Shown one piece after another: positions 1 to 6,127 of a stretch of 9,664 nucleotides of DNA. The notes below the pieces were generated by a model. That model had not been told where the DNA came from. It made no database searches and saw nothing but the letters and a program-made list of their open reading frames with translations. The DNA is from CAZBWE01 sp964581905 (lineage in GTDB: Bacteria; Planctomycetota; Phycisphaerae; Sedimentisphaerales; Anaerobacaceae), in contig CAZOQJ010000090.1 of assembly GCA_964581905.1 (NCBI GenBank), forward strand, positions 1-9,664, given 5' to 3'. The first letter of the stretch is position 1, and each line of letters starts with the position of its first letter. Both the position numbers and the translations under genes were made by a program.

Positions 1-468
1 TTGTCCTTTCAACTCTTTTAGCTTGGACTGCTGGTCTTCCGTCAGAATTCCATCAATCTTTGCTTTGGTGCTAACCCTAAGGGCCGCCTGGTCACCGAGC
101 ACTGTACCGAGCTCAGCCGCTACAGCGCGAATTGCACTTTCTTCAGCTCCGGCTTTTACCGCTTCCTGCAGGGCTTCTCTCTTGGCCTTAACAGCATCCT
201 GGCCGGCCTTCATCTGCTCTTTAACTTCGCCCTTAAGAGTTTTTAACTGCTCAACCTGGCTGTCGCTAAGACCAAGCTCTTCCTTCATTTTCAAAACCAT
301 CCCGATTATATAACCACCACCCCTGCGGGGGCCTCCAAACGCTTTGTCGGGACCTCCATACATCCTGCCGGCCTTATGGCCGTACCCACCCATAGGCCCG
401 GCAATCACAGGTACCGAAATGCAAGCAACGATTAAACCCACCAAAATTACTAAACATGCCCTTTTCAT
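1..468 (-). CDS. Spy/CpxP-like (LTxxQ) envelope protein, C-terminus cut by window edge
   Basis: The frame is open for 156 codons from ATG 468 to the window edge, so the C-terminus is missing. The start has a strong ribosome site (AGGAG at 476-480, 7 nt spacing). Residues 1-23 are an export signal (MKR, then a long hydrophobic stretch ending PVIAG). IVAC at 13-16 also resembles a lipobox, so either signal peptidase I cleavage after A23 or lipidation at C16 is possible. Residues 24-53 are a Gly-rich basic linker; 54-156 are charged and helical. Two LTxxQ-type motifs are visible: LGLSDSQ near 65 and LTEDQQ near 142, separated by a Lys/Glu/Ala-rich helix. The Spy/CpxP family comprises small helical periplasmic proteins that act as chaperones or sense envelope or metal stress. 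The fold assignment is good; the exact role is inferred. It stands alone after a long gap from parA and has no partner genes in view. Confidence 0.75.
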   Translation of the reverse strand, partial: MKRACLVILVGLIVACISVPVIAGPMGGYGHKAGRMYGGPDKAFGGPRRGGGYIIGMVLKMKEELGLSDSQVEQLKTLKGEVKEQMKAGQDAVKAKREALQEAVKAGAEESAIRAVAAELGTVLGDQAALRVSTKAKIDGILTEDQQSKLKELKGQ

Positions 469-794
469 TTTTATGCTCCTTTCTTAAATCAGAAACCAAA
501 TTTCCAAAGACCAAACATTGTGGCCAATTTCACTATATAAGACGAGATAGCGTCACTTTTTATTGCAACTATTTGGCGAGTTTTTATTCCCCCACAAAAA
601 ACCGGTAGAATATAAAATTTAATAAAACAAGAAGTTATGGATTTGTTAGGGCACACCGAAGAAATCATTAGCCCACAGGTTTGAGTCCTATATCACCCAG
701 CTTTTTATACCGCCTATTACAAATCTGAATTTTGACTGTCGCATGCCCCTGCGTCTCTCGCCGCAAGGCGGGGCAGCGGGTCAGACAAGTTTCG
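469..794. other. Gene-free gap between parA and the Spy-like gene
   Basis: No convincing gene lies here. The part next to the Spy-like gene is AT-rich and should hold its promoter. On the minus strand a TATATA (534-539) could be a -10 box, but no good -35 box sits at the right distance. At 675-699 on the plus strand is a sequence resembling the T-arm and acceptor 3' strand of a tRNA (see findings). At 741-776 is a GC-rich palindrome (separate entry). No U-tract follows that palindrome on the minus strand, so it is not a classical terminator for parA. Confidence 0.6.
741..776 (-). repeat. Palindromic repeat, copy A (intergenic)
   Basis: An outer stem TGCCCC (744-749) pairs with GGGGCA (770-775), and an inner GCC/GGC stem closes a GCAA loop at 763-766. 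Read on the minus strand it contains GCCCCGCCTTGC, then AGAGACGCAGGGGCA. This is close to the element at 929-966, which has GCCCCTCGCCTTGC, then a similar AGGGGCA end. The two look like copies of one small palindromic repeat family. It lies 20 bp downstream of the parA stop and could stabilise the mRNA 3' end. Confidence 0.5.
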
Positions 795-1790
795 TCACTT
801 TTGCGTTTGGCCGGTTTGCGGAATTTCTATAGGCGATTGCGAATCAGAACTTGATATTGACTTGATTTCGATAGGTGGCTTGACCTGATTTTCTCCAGCA
901 GCGGCCCCCGATGCTTCGTCTTTGCGAAGCCCCTCGCCTTGCTTCGCAAGAAGCTGAGGGGCAAGCAAAACGGCGGGGGTCGTATCCGACTGTATCGGTG
1001 CAACGGATTGAGAATGTATAAATTCGGCTACTTTTTTGTAATCTTCGGCGCCATGACAGCTTCGTTCGTATTCAAAAATCGTTTTGCCATAGCTGGGCGC
1101 TTCGGCCAATTTGATATTCCTTCGGATATAAACTGGTATAATCGCAGCATGTGCCCAGGCACAGTTAGTCTCGCGTGCATTTTCAAGGAACTGCTCGATA
1201 TCAGACTTGACTTCTTTCGGAAGTGAGGCACGGCTGTCGAACATACACAGCAAAATCCCTTTGACTTTCAGGTCTGGATTAATCCTTTTGTTGACAAGCT
1301 CGACGGTTTGCAGCAGTTTTCCGAATCCCTGAAGCCCCAAAAAATGCGGCTGAAGCGGAATCAAAACCTCTTTGGCGGCAGCGAGGGCATTGAGGGTCAG
1401 CAAGCCAAGCGAAGGAGGACAATCAATAAGGCAATAATCGAATTTGTCCTCAATCTCCATGATGGCCTCTCGCAAAATGGTTTCCCTGCCGACCACACTT
1501 ACAAGCTCGGTTTCGGCGCCAACGAGGTTTATATTTGCAGCCAGCAGCCAGAGATTTGGACGCACAATTATAAGCTCCTTCTCAAAGCTGGCCTGCTTGA
1601 CGAGGACCTCATAGGAGCCGGCACTGGCCTTTTGTGGCTCCAGGCCGAGGTGTATGGTCAGGTGCGCCTGAGGGTCCAGGTCTATAACGGCAACTCGTAA
1701 GCCCATAGCAGCAAGGGCCGCCGCGGTATTGACCACCGTTGTGGTTTTTCCAACCCCCCCCTTCTGGTTTAATACAGCAATTATTCTCAT
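795..1790 (-). CDS. parA: ParA/Soj-type partitioning ATPase with extended C-terminal tail
   Basis: 331 residues. The deviant Walker A motif KGGVGKTT is at 10-17, with the signature Lys10 that contacts ATP across the dimer. The A' motif is DLDPQ at 37-41, and the Walker B region LIDCPP is at 121-126. The late motif IRRNIKLAEAPSYGKTIFEY (222-241) is typical of Soj-like ParA. These ATPases dimerise on ATP, bind DNA nonspecifically and position chromosomes, plasmids or protein cargo, usually with ParB or a similar partner; no ParB lies in view. I chose ATG 1790 over an upstream in-frame TTG (1814) because the protein then begins MRIIAVLNQKGG, as is usual for the family, and GAGGG precedes it. Residues from about 262 to 331 form a low-complexity tail with PIEI twice, beyond the normal Soj length. 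Part of that tail is encoded by a palindromic repeat. The gene is last in ribH-nusB-parA, 51 bp after nusB. The family call is sure; the cargo is unknown. Confidence 0.92.
   Translation of the reverse strand: MRIIAVLNQKGGVGKTTTVVNTAAALAAMGLRVAVIDLDPQAHLTIHLGLEPQKASAGSYEVLVKQASFEKELIIVRPNLWLLAANINLVGAETELVSVVGRETILREAIMEIEDKFDYCLIDCPPSLGLLTLNALAAAKEVLIPLQPHFLGLQGFGKLLQTVELVNKRINPDLKVKGILLCMFDSRASLPKEVKSDIEQFLENARETNCAWAHAAIIPVYIRRNIKLAEAPSYGKTIFEYERSCHGAEDYKKVAEFIHSQSVAPIQSDTTPAVLLAPQLLAKQGEGLRKDEASGAAAGENQVKPPIEIKSISSSDSQSPIEIPQTGQTQK
929..966 (+). repeat. Palindromic repeat, copy B (inside the 3' coding region of parA)
   Basis: CCCCTC (930-935) pairs with GAGGGG (956-961), and inside these CTTGC and GCAAG form a 5-bp stem around TTC. 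It resembles the intergenic copy at 741-776 in the opposite orientation. It encodes roughly residues 276-287 of ParA, in frame, in the nonconserved tail. This fits a small palindromic element inserted into a gene end without breaking the frame. Confidence 0.5.
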
Positions 1791-1841
1791 CCCTGACCCT
1801 CGTCTATCGAGCAACGAACATCATCTGTGCACGAATCTGCC

Positions 1842-2270
1842 TCAGGTTGCTTGCTTCTCTGCATATAGTTTTTTGAAAACGGCATCAAGCACTCCATTAA
1901 TGAAAGCAGGCGACTTATCCGTGCTGAACTTTTTAGCAAGCTCAATTGCCTCATTTATCACAACCTTAGGCGGAATATCCAGACAAAATTTCAGTTGAAA
2001 AACCGCCAATCTCAAAATACTTTTGTCAACAGGTGATAATCTTTCGAAGTGCCACTTTATTGATGAATCAGCTATCAGCTCATCACACTGCACCAGGTTC
2101 TTCCATGTTTGCCTTGTCCAATCCGAGGCAAGTTTATGGACAACTTCATCGGCCTGGGCCTCTATGAAGAACTCATCTAAAAACTCCAGCAAATCTGGAC
2201 CCTGCACATCGAGCTGATATAATCCCTGCATTGCCAGCTCCCTGGCCTTTGTTCTCTTGTCAAAGTTCAT
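1842..2270 (-). CDS. nusB: Transcription antitermination factor NusB
   Basis: 142 residues, a normal length for NusB (about 130-150), and all helical. The N-terminal RTKARELAMQGLYQLDV matches the family's RRxARExAxQxLYQ opening, which supports the start at ATG 2270 although no clear Shine-Dalgarno precedes it. The middle SPVDKSILRLAVFQL (about 93-107) and the C-terminal PPKVVINEAIELAKKFST and FINGVLDAV segments are the conserved core. NusB binds boxA RNA with NusE (ribosomal protein S10) and joins the complex that prevents premature termination on rRNA operons. It starts 27 bp after ribH; the ribH-nusB pair is common across bacteria. The weak ribosome site suggests coupling to translation of ribH. 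Confidence 0.95.
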   Translation of the reverse strand: MNFDKRTKARELAMQGLYQLDVQGPDLLEFLDEFFIEAQADEVVHKLASDWTRQTWKNLVQCDELIADSSIKWHFERLSPVDKSILRLAVFQLKFCLDIPPKVVINEAIELAKKFSTDKSPAFINGVLDAVFKKLYAEKQAT

Positions 2271-2297
2271 ATTCGTAGTTGAAAATCAACGAACCAC

Positions 2298-2762
2298 TTA
2301 TATTTGTTTGATTACGTTAGCCATCTCCATGGCTGTTCTTGCTGCATCGGCACCGGCATTGCCCATTTTTGTACCGGCTCTTTCGGCCGCTTGTTCGAGC
2401 GTATCACAGGTCAGCACACCAAATACAGCCGGGGTGGCTGACTCGTAATTGATTTGTCCGATACCCCGTGATACCTGCTGGCAGATATATTCGTAATGGG
2501 CGGTTTGACCACGCATGACTGCACCGAGGCAGATAACTGCAACGTACTTGCCGCTTAGTGCGAGTTTTTTTGCTGCTTGCGTAATCTCGCAGGCACCCGG
2601 CACCCAGATTGCAGTTATCTGCTCATCAGAAGCACCATGGCGCTGAAGACAATCTATAGCACCGTCAAGCAGTTTCGAGGTTATAAACTCATTGAATCTG
2701 CTGACTACGATAGCATAATTGCCTTTGCCGGCTGTTACCTGGCCTTTTATTTCTTTAACCAT
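2298..2762 (-). CDS. ribH: 6,7-dimethyl-8-ribityllumazine synthase
   Basis: 154 residues from ATG 2762, the usual size. This start has GGAG upstream and gives MVKEIKG; an in-frame ATG seven codons earlier (2783) lacks a sensibly spaced ribosome site. Lumazine synthase joins 5-amino-6-ribitylamino-uracil with 3,4-dihydroxy-2-butanone 4-phosphate in the next-to-last step of riboflavin synthesis, as a cytoplasmic pentamer or 60-mer. Visible family motifs: RFNEFIT (about 22-28, substrate pocket), WVPGACEI (about 53-60), the loop CLGAVMRGQTAHYEYI (about 78-93) with the catalytic-region His, and FGVLTCDTLEQA then ERAGTKMGNAG (about 113-136), which carries phosphate-binding residues. It is first in the ribH-nusB-parA cluster. 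No other riboflavin gene is near, so the pathway genes are split. The long leader upstream lacks the FMN riboswitch core. Confidence 0.96.
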   Translation of the reverse strand: MVKEIKGQVTAGKGNYAIVVSRFNEFITSKLLDGAIDCLQRHGASDEQITAIWVPGACEITQAAKKLALSGKYVAVICLGAVMRGQTAHYEYICQQVSRGIGQINYESATPAVFGVLTCDTLEQAAERAGTKMGNAGADAARTAMEMANVIKQI

Positions 2763-2901
2763 AGTTTCACTTCTCCAATCCATTCCCCGCGGTCCGCTGC
2801 CTGTCGCGACGTGTTGCAGACACGGCGGACGAAGGACGAAACAACGTTCGGTACTATGGTAGTACGAACGAACTTAGATTAGTTCATAAGCCACACGGCT
2901 T
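2763..2901 (-). promoter_or_regulatory. Candidate structured 5' leader of the ribH-nusB-parA transcript
   Basis: If transcription starts about 7 nt after the -10 box at 2908-2913, the RNA begins near 2901 and has about 139 nt before the ribH start. It opens with hairpin AAGCC-GTGT-GGCTT (2888-2901). A long hairpin follows at 2845-2870, with an 11-bp stem, one bulged base and a 3-nt CCA loop on the RNA strand, followed by TTGTTTC. A compound stem at 2792-2830 has GTCCGC/GCGGAC outside and CGTGT/ACACG inside (2810-2824). The ribosome site (GGAG about 10 nt before the ATG) lies just after it. No FMN riboswitch core is recognisable. Regulation through this leader is inferred from the folding alone. 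Confidence 0.4.
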
Positions 2902-2907
2902 CTGCAC

Positions 2908-2936
2908 ATTATAAGACTATTGGCAGCGACTTTCCA
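2908..2936 (-). promoter_or_regulatory. Candidate sigma70-type promoter for ribH-nusB-parA
   Basis: On the minus strand TATAAT (2913-2908) is a perfect -10 box, and TGGAAA (2936-2931) matches 4 of 6 bases of the -35 box at exactly 17 bp. It points at ribH and would start RNA at the first base of the leader hairpin near 2901, an agreement that raises confidence a little. Confidence 0.5.
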
Positions 2937-2986
2937 GAAAAACAACCGTTCAGGTTCGACTCATCAACAGACCCGCTTGCTAACCT

Positions 2987-3034
2987 TTGCAATTGTAAGA
3001 GTTTATAACTCAGATTTCCAGCAAAATTTTGCTG
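2987..3034. promoter_or_regulatory. Three consecutive palindromes in the divergent ribH / TPR-gene control region
   Basis: TTGCAATTGTAA (2987-2998, 10 of 12 symmetric), GAGTT-TAT-AACTC (2999-3011) and CAGCAAAATTTTGCTG (3019-3034, a perfect 16-bp palindrome) follow each other within 48 bp. They sit upstream of the ribH promoter and about 140 bp before the TPR gene start. Such sites are what a dimeric DNA-binding protein would read, but no regulator gene is near and the function is inferred. The rest of the gap (2937-3173) shows no clear promoter for the plus-strand gene and no believable small gene. Confidence 0.35.
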
Positions 3035-3173
3035 CGGGCAAAAAGCTATCAAACTGGCAAAAACCACTAACTCGATGGTATTTTATGGGCGATATACCGT
3101 TTTGGTGATGAGTTACCTGATGCTCGTCAGGGAAGGCCCGGCCAGAGTCCCAAAGTAACAAAGGTTGTTCCGT

Positions 3174-4544
3174 ATGGTCTTAGAAGATATGACATTTGGC
3201 TCTTACGATAAAGCTGAGCGAAAGGCACATAAGGCCTTTGAGCTGTACGAAGATGGCAAAATGTCACAGGCCCTCGACGAACTTGATATGGCTCTTCAGG
3301 TAAATCCCTCGAACGGTACGTGGCATTTCAATAAGGCCCTGACCTTAGATTCCCTCAACAGGTTTGAGGACGCAATAAATGAATATGAAGCTGCGCTGCA
3401 GTTAAATCCTGATGATTTGGAGATATTAACTTCACTGGCGGTCGATTACACTCGGACCGGCCAATACGATTTGGCTATTGATACCTTCGAGCAGGTTCAG
3501 CAGCTCGACCCGGGATTTGAGCCGTGCTATTGCAACCGGATAATTACTTATACCGAAATGGGGCTGCACGATTTGGCTGAGCAGATGTTTTATCTTGCCC
3601 AGCAGATAAAACCGGATTGCGCTTTGTGCTATTACAATATCGGCAATAGTCTCTTTGCTCGGGGCCAGTTTAAAAAAGCTATTCACTGCTGGTTAAAGAC
3701 AGCCGAGCTTGAGCCGGGCCACCCACAAATTAAATACCGAATCGCCCAGGCTTACTGGTCCGATGGAGACAGCCAGCGCACCCGTGAGTATTTTCTTGAA
3801 GAGCTTCGAATCAACCCGGGTGACACCGATGCTATTCTCGATTTTGGTTTGTTTTTGCTCGAATCCGGTGATATTGAATCGGCGAAGGAAAAATTCAACC
3901 GGCTGCTTGAGCTAAGAAGCGATTTTGCACCGGCATTGTTTCATCTGGGAGAAATCGCCTTTAACAATGCAGATTTCCAGCAGGCGATAAAACTGTACAA
4001 CCAGGCGCTGCACGCAGATGATTCACTCACAGGACCATACTACCGGCTGGCTCAATATGCGTTAATGACAGGCAAATTACAACAGGCCAGGGCATATCTG
4101 ATTTCTGAGCTGAAAACTTTCCCAGAAGATGCTGATATACTTGTTTCTATGAGCTCGATGTTTTTGGCAATCGACGAGCTCGATTACGCATCACACTGCC
4201 TGCTAAGGGCCATCGATATCAATTGCGCCAATGCGGATGCTTATTATTATCTTGGTCTTATCAGGGCCATGAATGGCGCTTTCGAGGAGGCTGCAGAATT
4301 CTTCGCCAACGCACTTGATATCAACCGCGAGCATATCCCGGCTTTACGGGATTCTGCTCTTGTGTACCTTAAAATGGGTAGATTATCTGATGCCTCAAAA
4401 AGGGTCAAATACGCCTTGGATTTAGCTCATCGCGAGTCCGCCAATGACCCACAATTAAAATCTCTTAGCCGCAAAATTCTTCTGGCCCAAATAACACAGC
4501 GATTAAGCGATTCCCTCTCGCGCCTCTGGTCCAGAAAAGTGTAA
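3174..4544 (+). CDS. Protein made of 12 contiguous TPR repeats
   Basis: 456 residues. ATG 3174 is chosen because AAGG lies 9 nt upstream; an in-frame TTG at 3165 has no usable ribosome site. There is no signal peptide or membrane segment, so the protein is likely cytoplasmic. From residue 14 to 421 the sequence divides into twelve units of exactly 34 residues with no insertion, starting at 14, 48, 82, 116, 150, 184, 218, 252, 286, 320, 354 and 388. Most show the TPR pattern: Gly or Ala near positions 8 and 20, Tyr or Phe near 11 and 24, and a Pro at 32 in several (for example LQLNPDD). A short basic C-terminal helix (about 422-456) follows. TPR superhelices bind peptides and assemble complexes; no catalytic domain is fused, so this is probably an adaptor. 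It runs divergently from ribH and converges on the HEAT-repeat gene with a 51-bp gap. Partner and pathway are unknown. Confidence 0.88.
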   Translation: MVLEDMTFGSYDKAERKAHKAFELYEDGKMSQALDELDMALQVNPSNGTWHFNKALTLDSLNRFEDAINEYEAALQLNPDDLEILTSLAVDYTRTGQYDLAIDTFEQVQQLDPGFEPCYCNRIITYTEMGLHDLAEQMFYLAQQIKPDCALCYYNIGNSLFARGQFKKAIHCWLKTAELEPGHPQIKYRIAQAYWSDGDSQRTREYFLEELRINPGDTDAILDFGLFLLESGDIESAKEKFNRLLELRSDFAPALFHLGEIAFNNADFQQAIKLYNQALHADDSLTGPYYRLAQYALMTGKLQQARAYLISELKTFPEDADILVSMSSMFLAIDELDYASHCLLRAIDINCANADAYYYLGLIRAMNGAFEEAAEFFANALDINREHIPALRDSALVYLKMGRLSDASKRVKYALDLAHRESANDPQLKSLSRKILLAQITQRLSDSLSRLWSRKV

Positions 4545-4595
4545 AGCCAGATGTGCAAAATCCCCCTATGACTCGTGTTTTTTTGCAGGTTAGAC

Positions 4596-6119
4596 TCATC
4601 TACTTCTTATAGCTTTTAAAACCTTTTTCTTTCGCTCTTCAGGATTTTCTTTGAACTCTTCTCCAAAGTCATCGTTACTTAGTGGCCTGCCCCGGTAGGT
4701 ACGATAAGTGGACTTAATCATTTCGATTGCCCCTGTTCGAATAATTTCATCAGGATGATTTAAAAGGGTTTTAATTGCTTTAACTCCTTTATCGGTTGCC
4801 GCCAAGGGGATATCCTTGCTTGGGTCATCTAAAAGACCTTTGATAGCTTCAATACTTTCTTTGTCGCGGGTTTTGAGTATTTCAAGAACTGCATACGGCT
4901 CTTTGAAATCTGTCGCAGCGGCAGCTAACTCGGCCGTATATTCATCATCACAATGTTCCGGATATACTCTATGATGGTCATAAGCAGACCGGATAGCTCC
5001 CGTAGTGATTTCGCGAATCATCTTATCTGGGTCTTCCAGGAGAACCTTAAGAGTCTTGACTCCTTCATCAGTACGGTTATTGGCAATTGCTCCAATTGCA
5101 TCCCATCGAGCCGGATGATTAGGGTCTAAGGCCAAAGAAATAAGTCGCGGCATATATGAGTCGTCTGGGTACTCCGCTGCTGCTTGGGCGCCGTCTGATA
5201 CAATATCAGGATTATTCGAATCTAATGCTATCGGAATCAGCGGAGTAATCTTCTCTGTTTTACAGTCCAAAAGAATTAGGGTGCTAAGCATTTCAGGTGC
5301 CAAACCACGTTTTTTAACACTCTCAAAAATAGCATCTTTTATCAGCGTTTTTTCTTGCAGATAAAAAGCAAACGCCTCATTAACACAAGACATCTCGTTA
5401 CGATGATTATGTTTCTCATACATAAAATCGATTAAAACCGGTATTATCCTTGAATCGCAGGTAAACATCAGCTTTTTAAGAACTTCTTCTCTTTTTTCAG
5501 CTTGTTTGTATTTTTCTTGCCAACCCATTTCTTTGCCGGCTTTAATTGCTTTGAGCTGCCCTGCCAGCTTTTCTATATAGTGTGCCATCTCCTCATCCGT
5601 GCGTGACTCAACAAGGATTTCAATAGGAGCTGATTCAACTATTATTTGCTTTCCATTTGCGTCAACTGCTTCGCTATAGTAGGTTCCGGTTACAGTATAA
5701 CGCCCAGGCTCGCATATCAGGGCCCATCGATTCAACACAATGGTTTTTGTGAATGATTCACCGGTTTTTATTTTGCCCTGCCCTGCCGATAATCCGCCAA
5801 GGGCTAGCCATTTTATTTCCTCTCTAGGATCGGGGACAACTTCTCCACTCTGATCTTTTACTAACAGTTGGTATTCAAAAATACGTCCGCTACGATCGTA
5901 GTTTTTAATTTCGCAGGTATAAGATATTCGACCTGTATTAGTAATTGTGAAAATAATTGGAATCTCATCGCCTGTTTTTATATCAGTTTTGGGACATCGA
6001 ATTACAAGCTCAAGCTCTATTTCGTTAGAATCATTGCTGTGCGTAGTTGCAAGAGCTTGCCCAAGAAGAAGCACAGTCACAAATGCATAACAAATTAATG
6101 TTTCCATCGTCTTTTTCAT
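4596..6119 (-). CDS. Exported protein: N-terminal beta-sandwich plus HEAT-like repeats
   Basis: 507 residues from ATG 6119, which gives a clean signal peptide (MKKTMETL, hydrophobic core, cut after QALA near residue 24). An in-frame ATG at 6140 would overlap the upstream gene by 13 bp and add seven polar residues before the signal. With the chosen start the gap to the upstream stop is 8 bp, so the two genes are surely one transcript and probably translationally coupled. Residues about 30-172 look like an Ig-like beta domain (TGDEIPIIFTITNTG early, PGRYTVTGTYY near the end). A charged helical linker spans about 173-218. From about 220 to 475 there are HEAT-like helix pairs, for example IIPVLIDFM, LIPIALDSNNPDI, LISLALDPNHPARWDAI and LKVLLEDPDKMIR. 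The tail is Lys/Arg-rich. HEAT arrays are binding scaffolds; no catalytic motif is seen. A role with the upstream Ca-binding protein is inferred from gene order. I do not recognise it as a named family. Confidence 0.85.
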   Translation of the reverse strand: MKKTMETLICYAFVTVLLLGQALATTHSNDSNEIELELVIRCPKTDIKTGDEIPIIFTITNTGRISYTCEIKNYDRSGRIFEYQLLVKDQSGEVVPDPREEIKWLALGGLSAGQGKIKTGESFTKTIVLNRWALICEPGRYTVTGTYYSEAVDANGKQIIVESAPIEILVESRTDEEMAHYIEKLAGQLKAIKAGKEMGWQEKYKQAEKREEVLKKLMFTCDSRIIPVLIDFMYEKHNHRNEMSCVNEAFAFYLQEKTLIKDAIFESVKKRGLAPEMLSTLILLDCKTEKITPLIPIALDSNNPDIVSDGAQAAAEYPDDSYMPRLISLALDPNHPARWDAIGAIANNRTDEGVKTLKVLLEDPDKMIREITTGAIRSAYDHHRVYPEHCDDEYTAELAAAATDFKEPYAVLEILKTRDKESIEAIKGLLDDPSKDIPLAATDKGVKAIKTLLNHPDEIIRTGAIEMIKSTYRTYRGRPLSNDDFGEEFKENPEERKKKVLKAIRSR

Positions 6120-6127
6120 TTTGCTAT

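Noticed and set aside
637..684. Tiny plus-strand frame of 15 codons (MDLLGHTEEIISPQV)
   Set aside because: It is too short to judge, has only a poor ribosome site and overlaps the tRNA-like remnant.
741..776. Rho-independent terminator after parA
   Set aside because: The stem is there, but no U-tract follows on the transcribed strand.
1791..1814. Earlier TTG start for parA
   Set aside because: It adds eight residues before the conserved MRIIAVLNQKGG and lacks a better ribosome site.
2763..2936. FMN riboswitch before ribH
   Set aside because: The conserved riboswitch core sequences are not found on the minus strand.
2920..3108. 62-codon plus-strand frame in the divergent gap
   Set aside because: No ribosome site or recognisable protein features; it covers the palindromes.
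4578..4584. T-run between the convergent genes as a terminator
   Set aside because: No GC-rich hairpin precedes the seven T residues on the plus strand.
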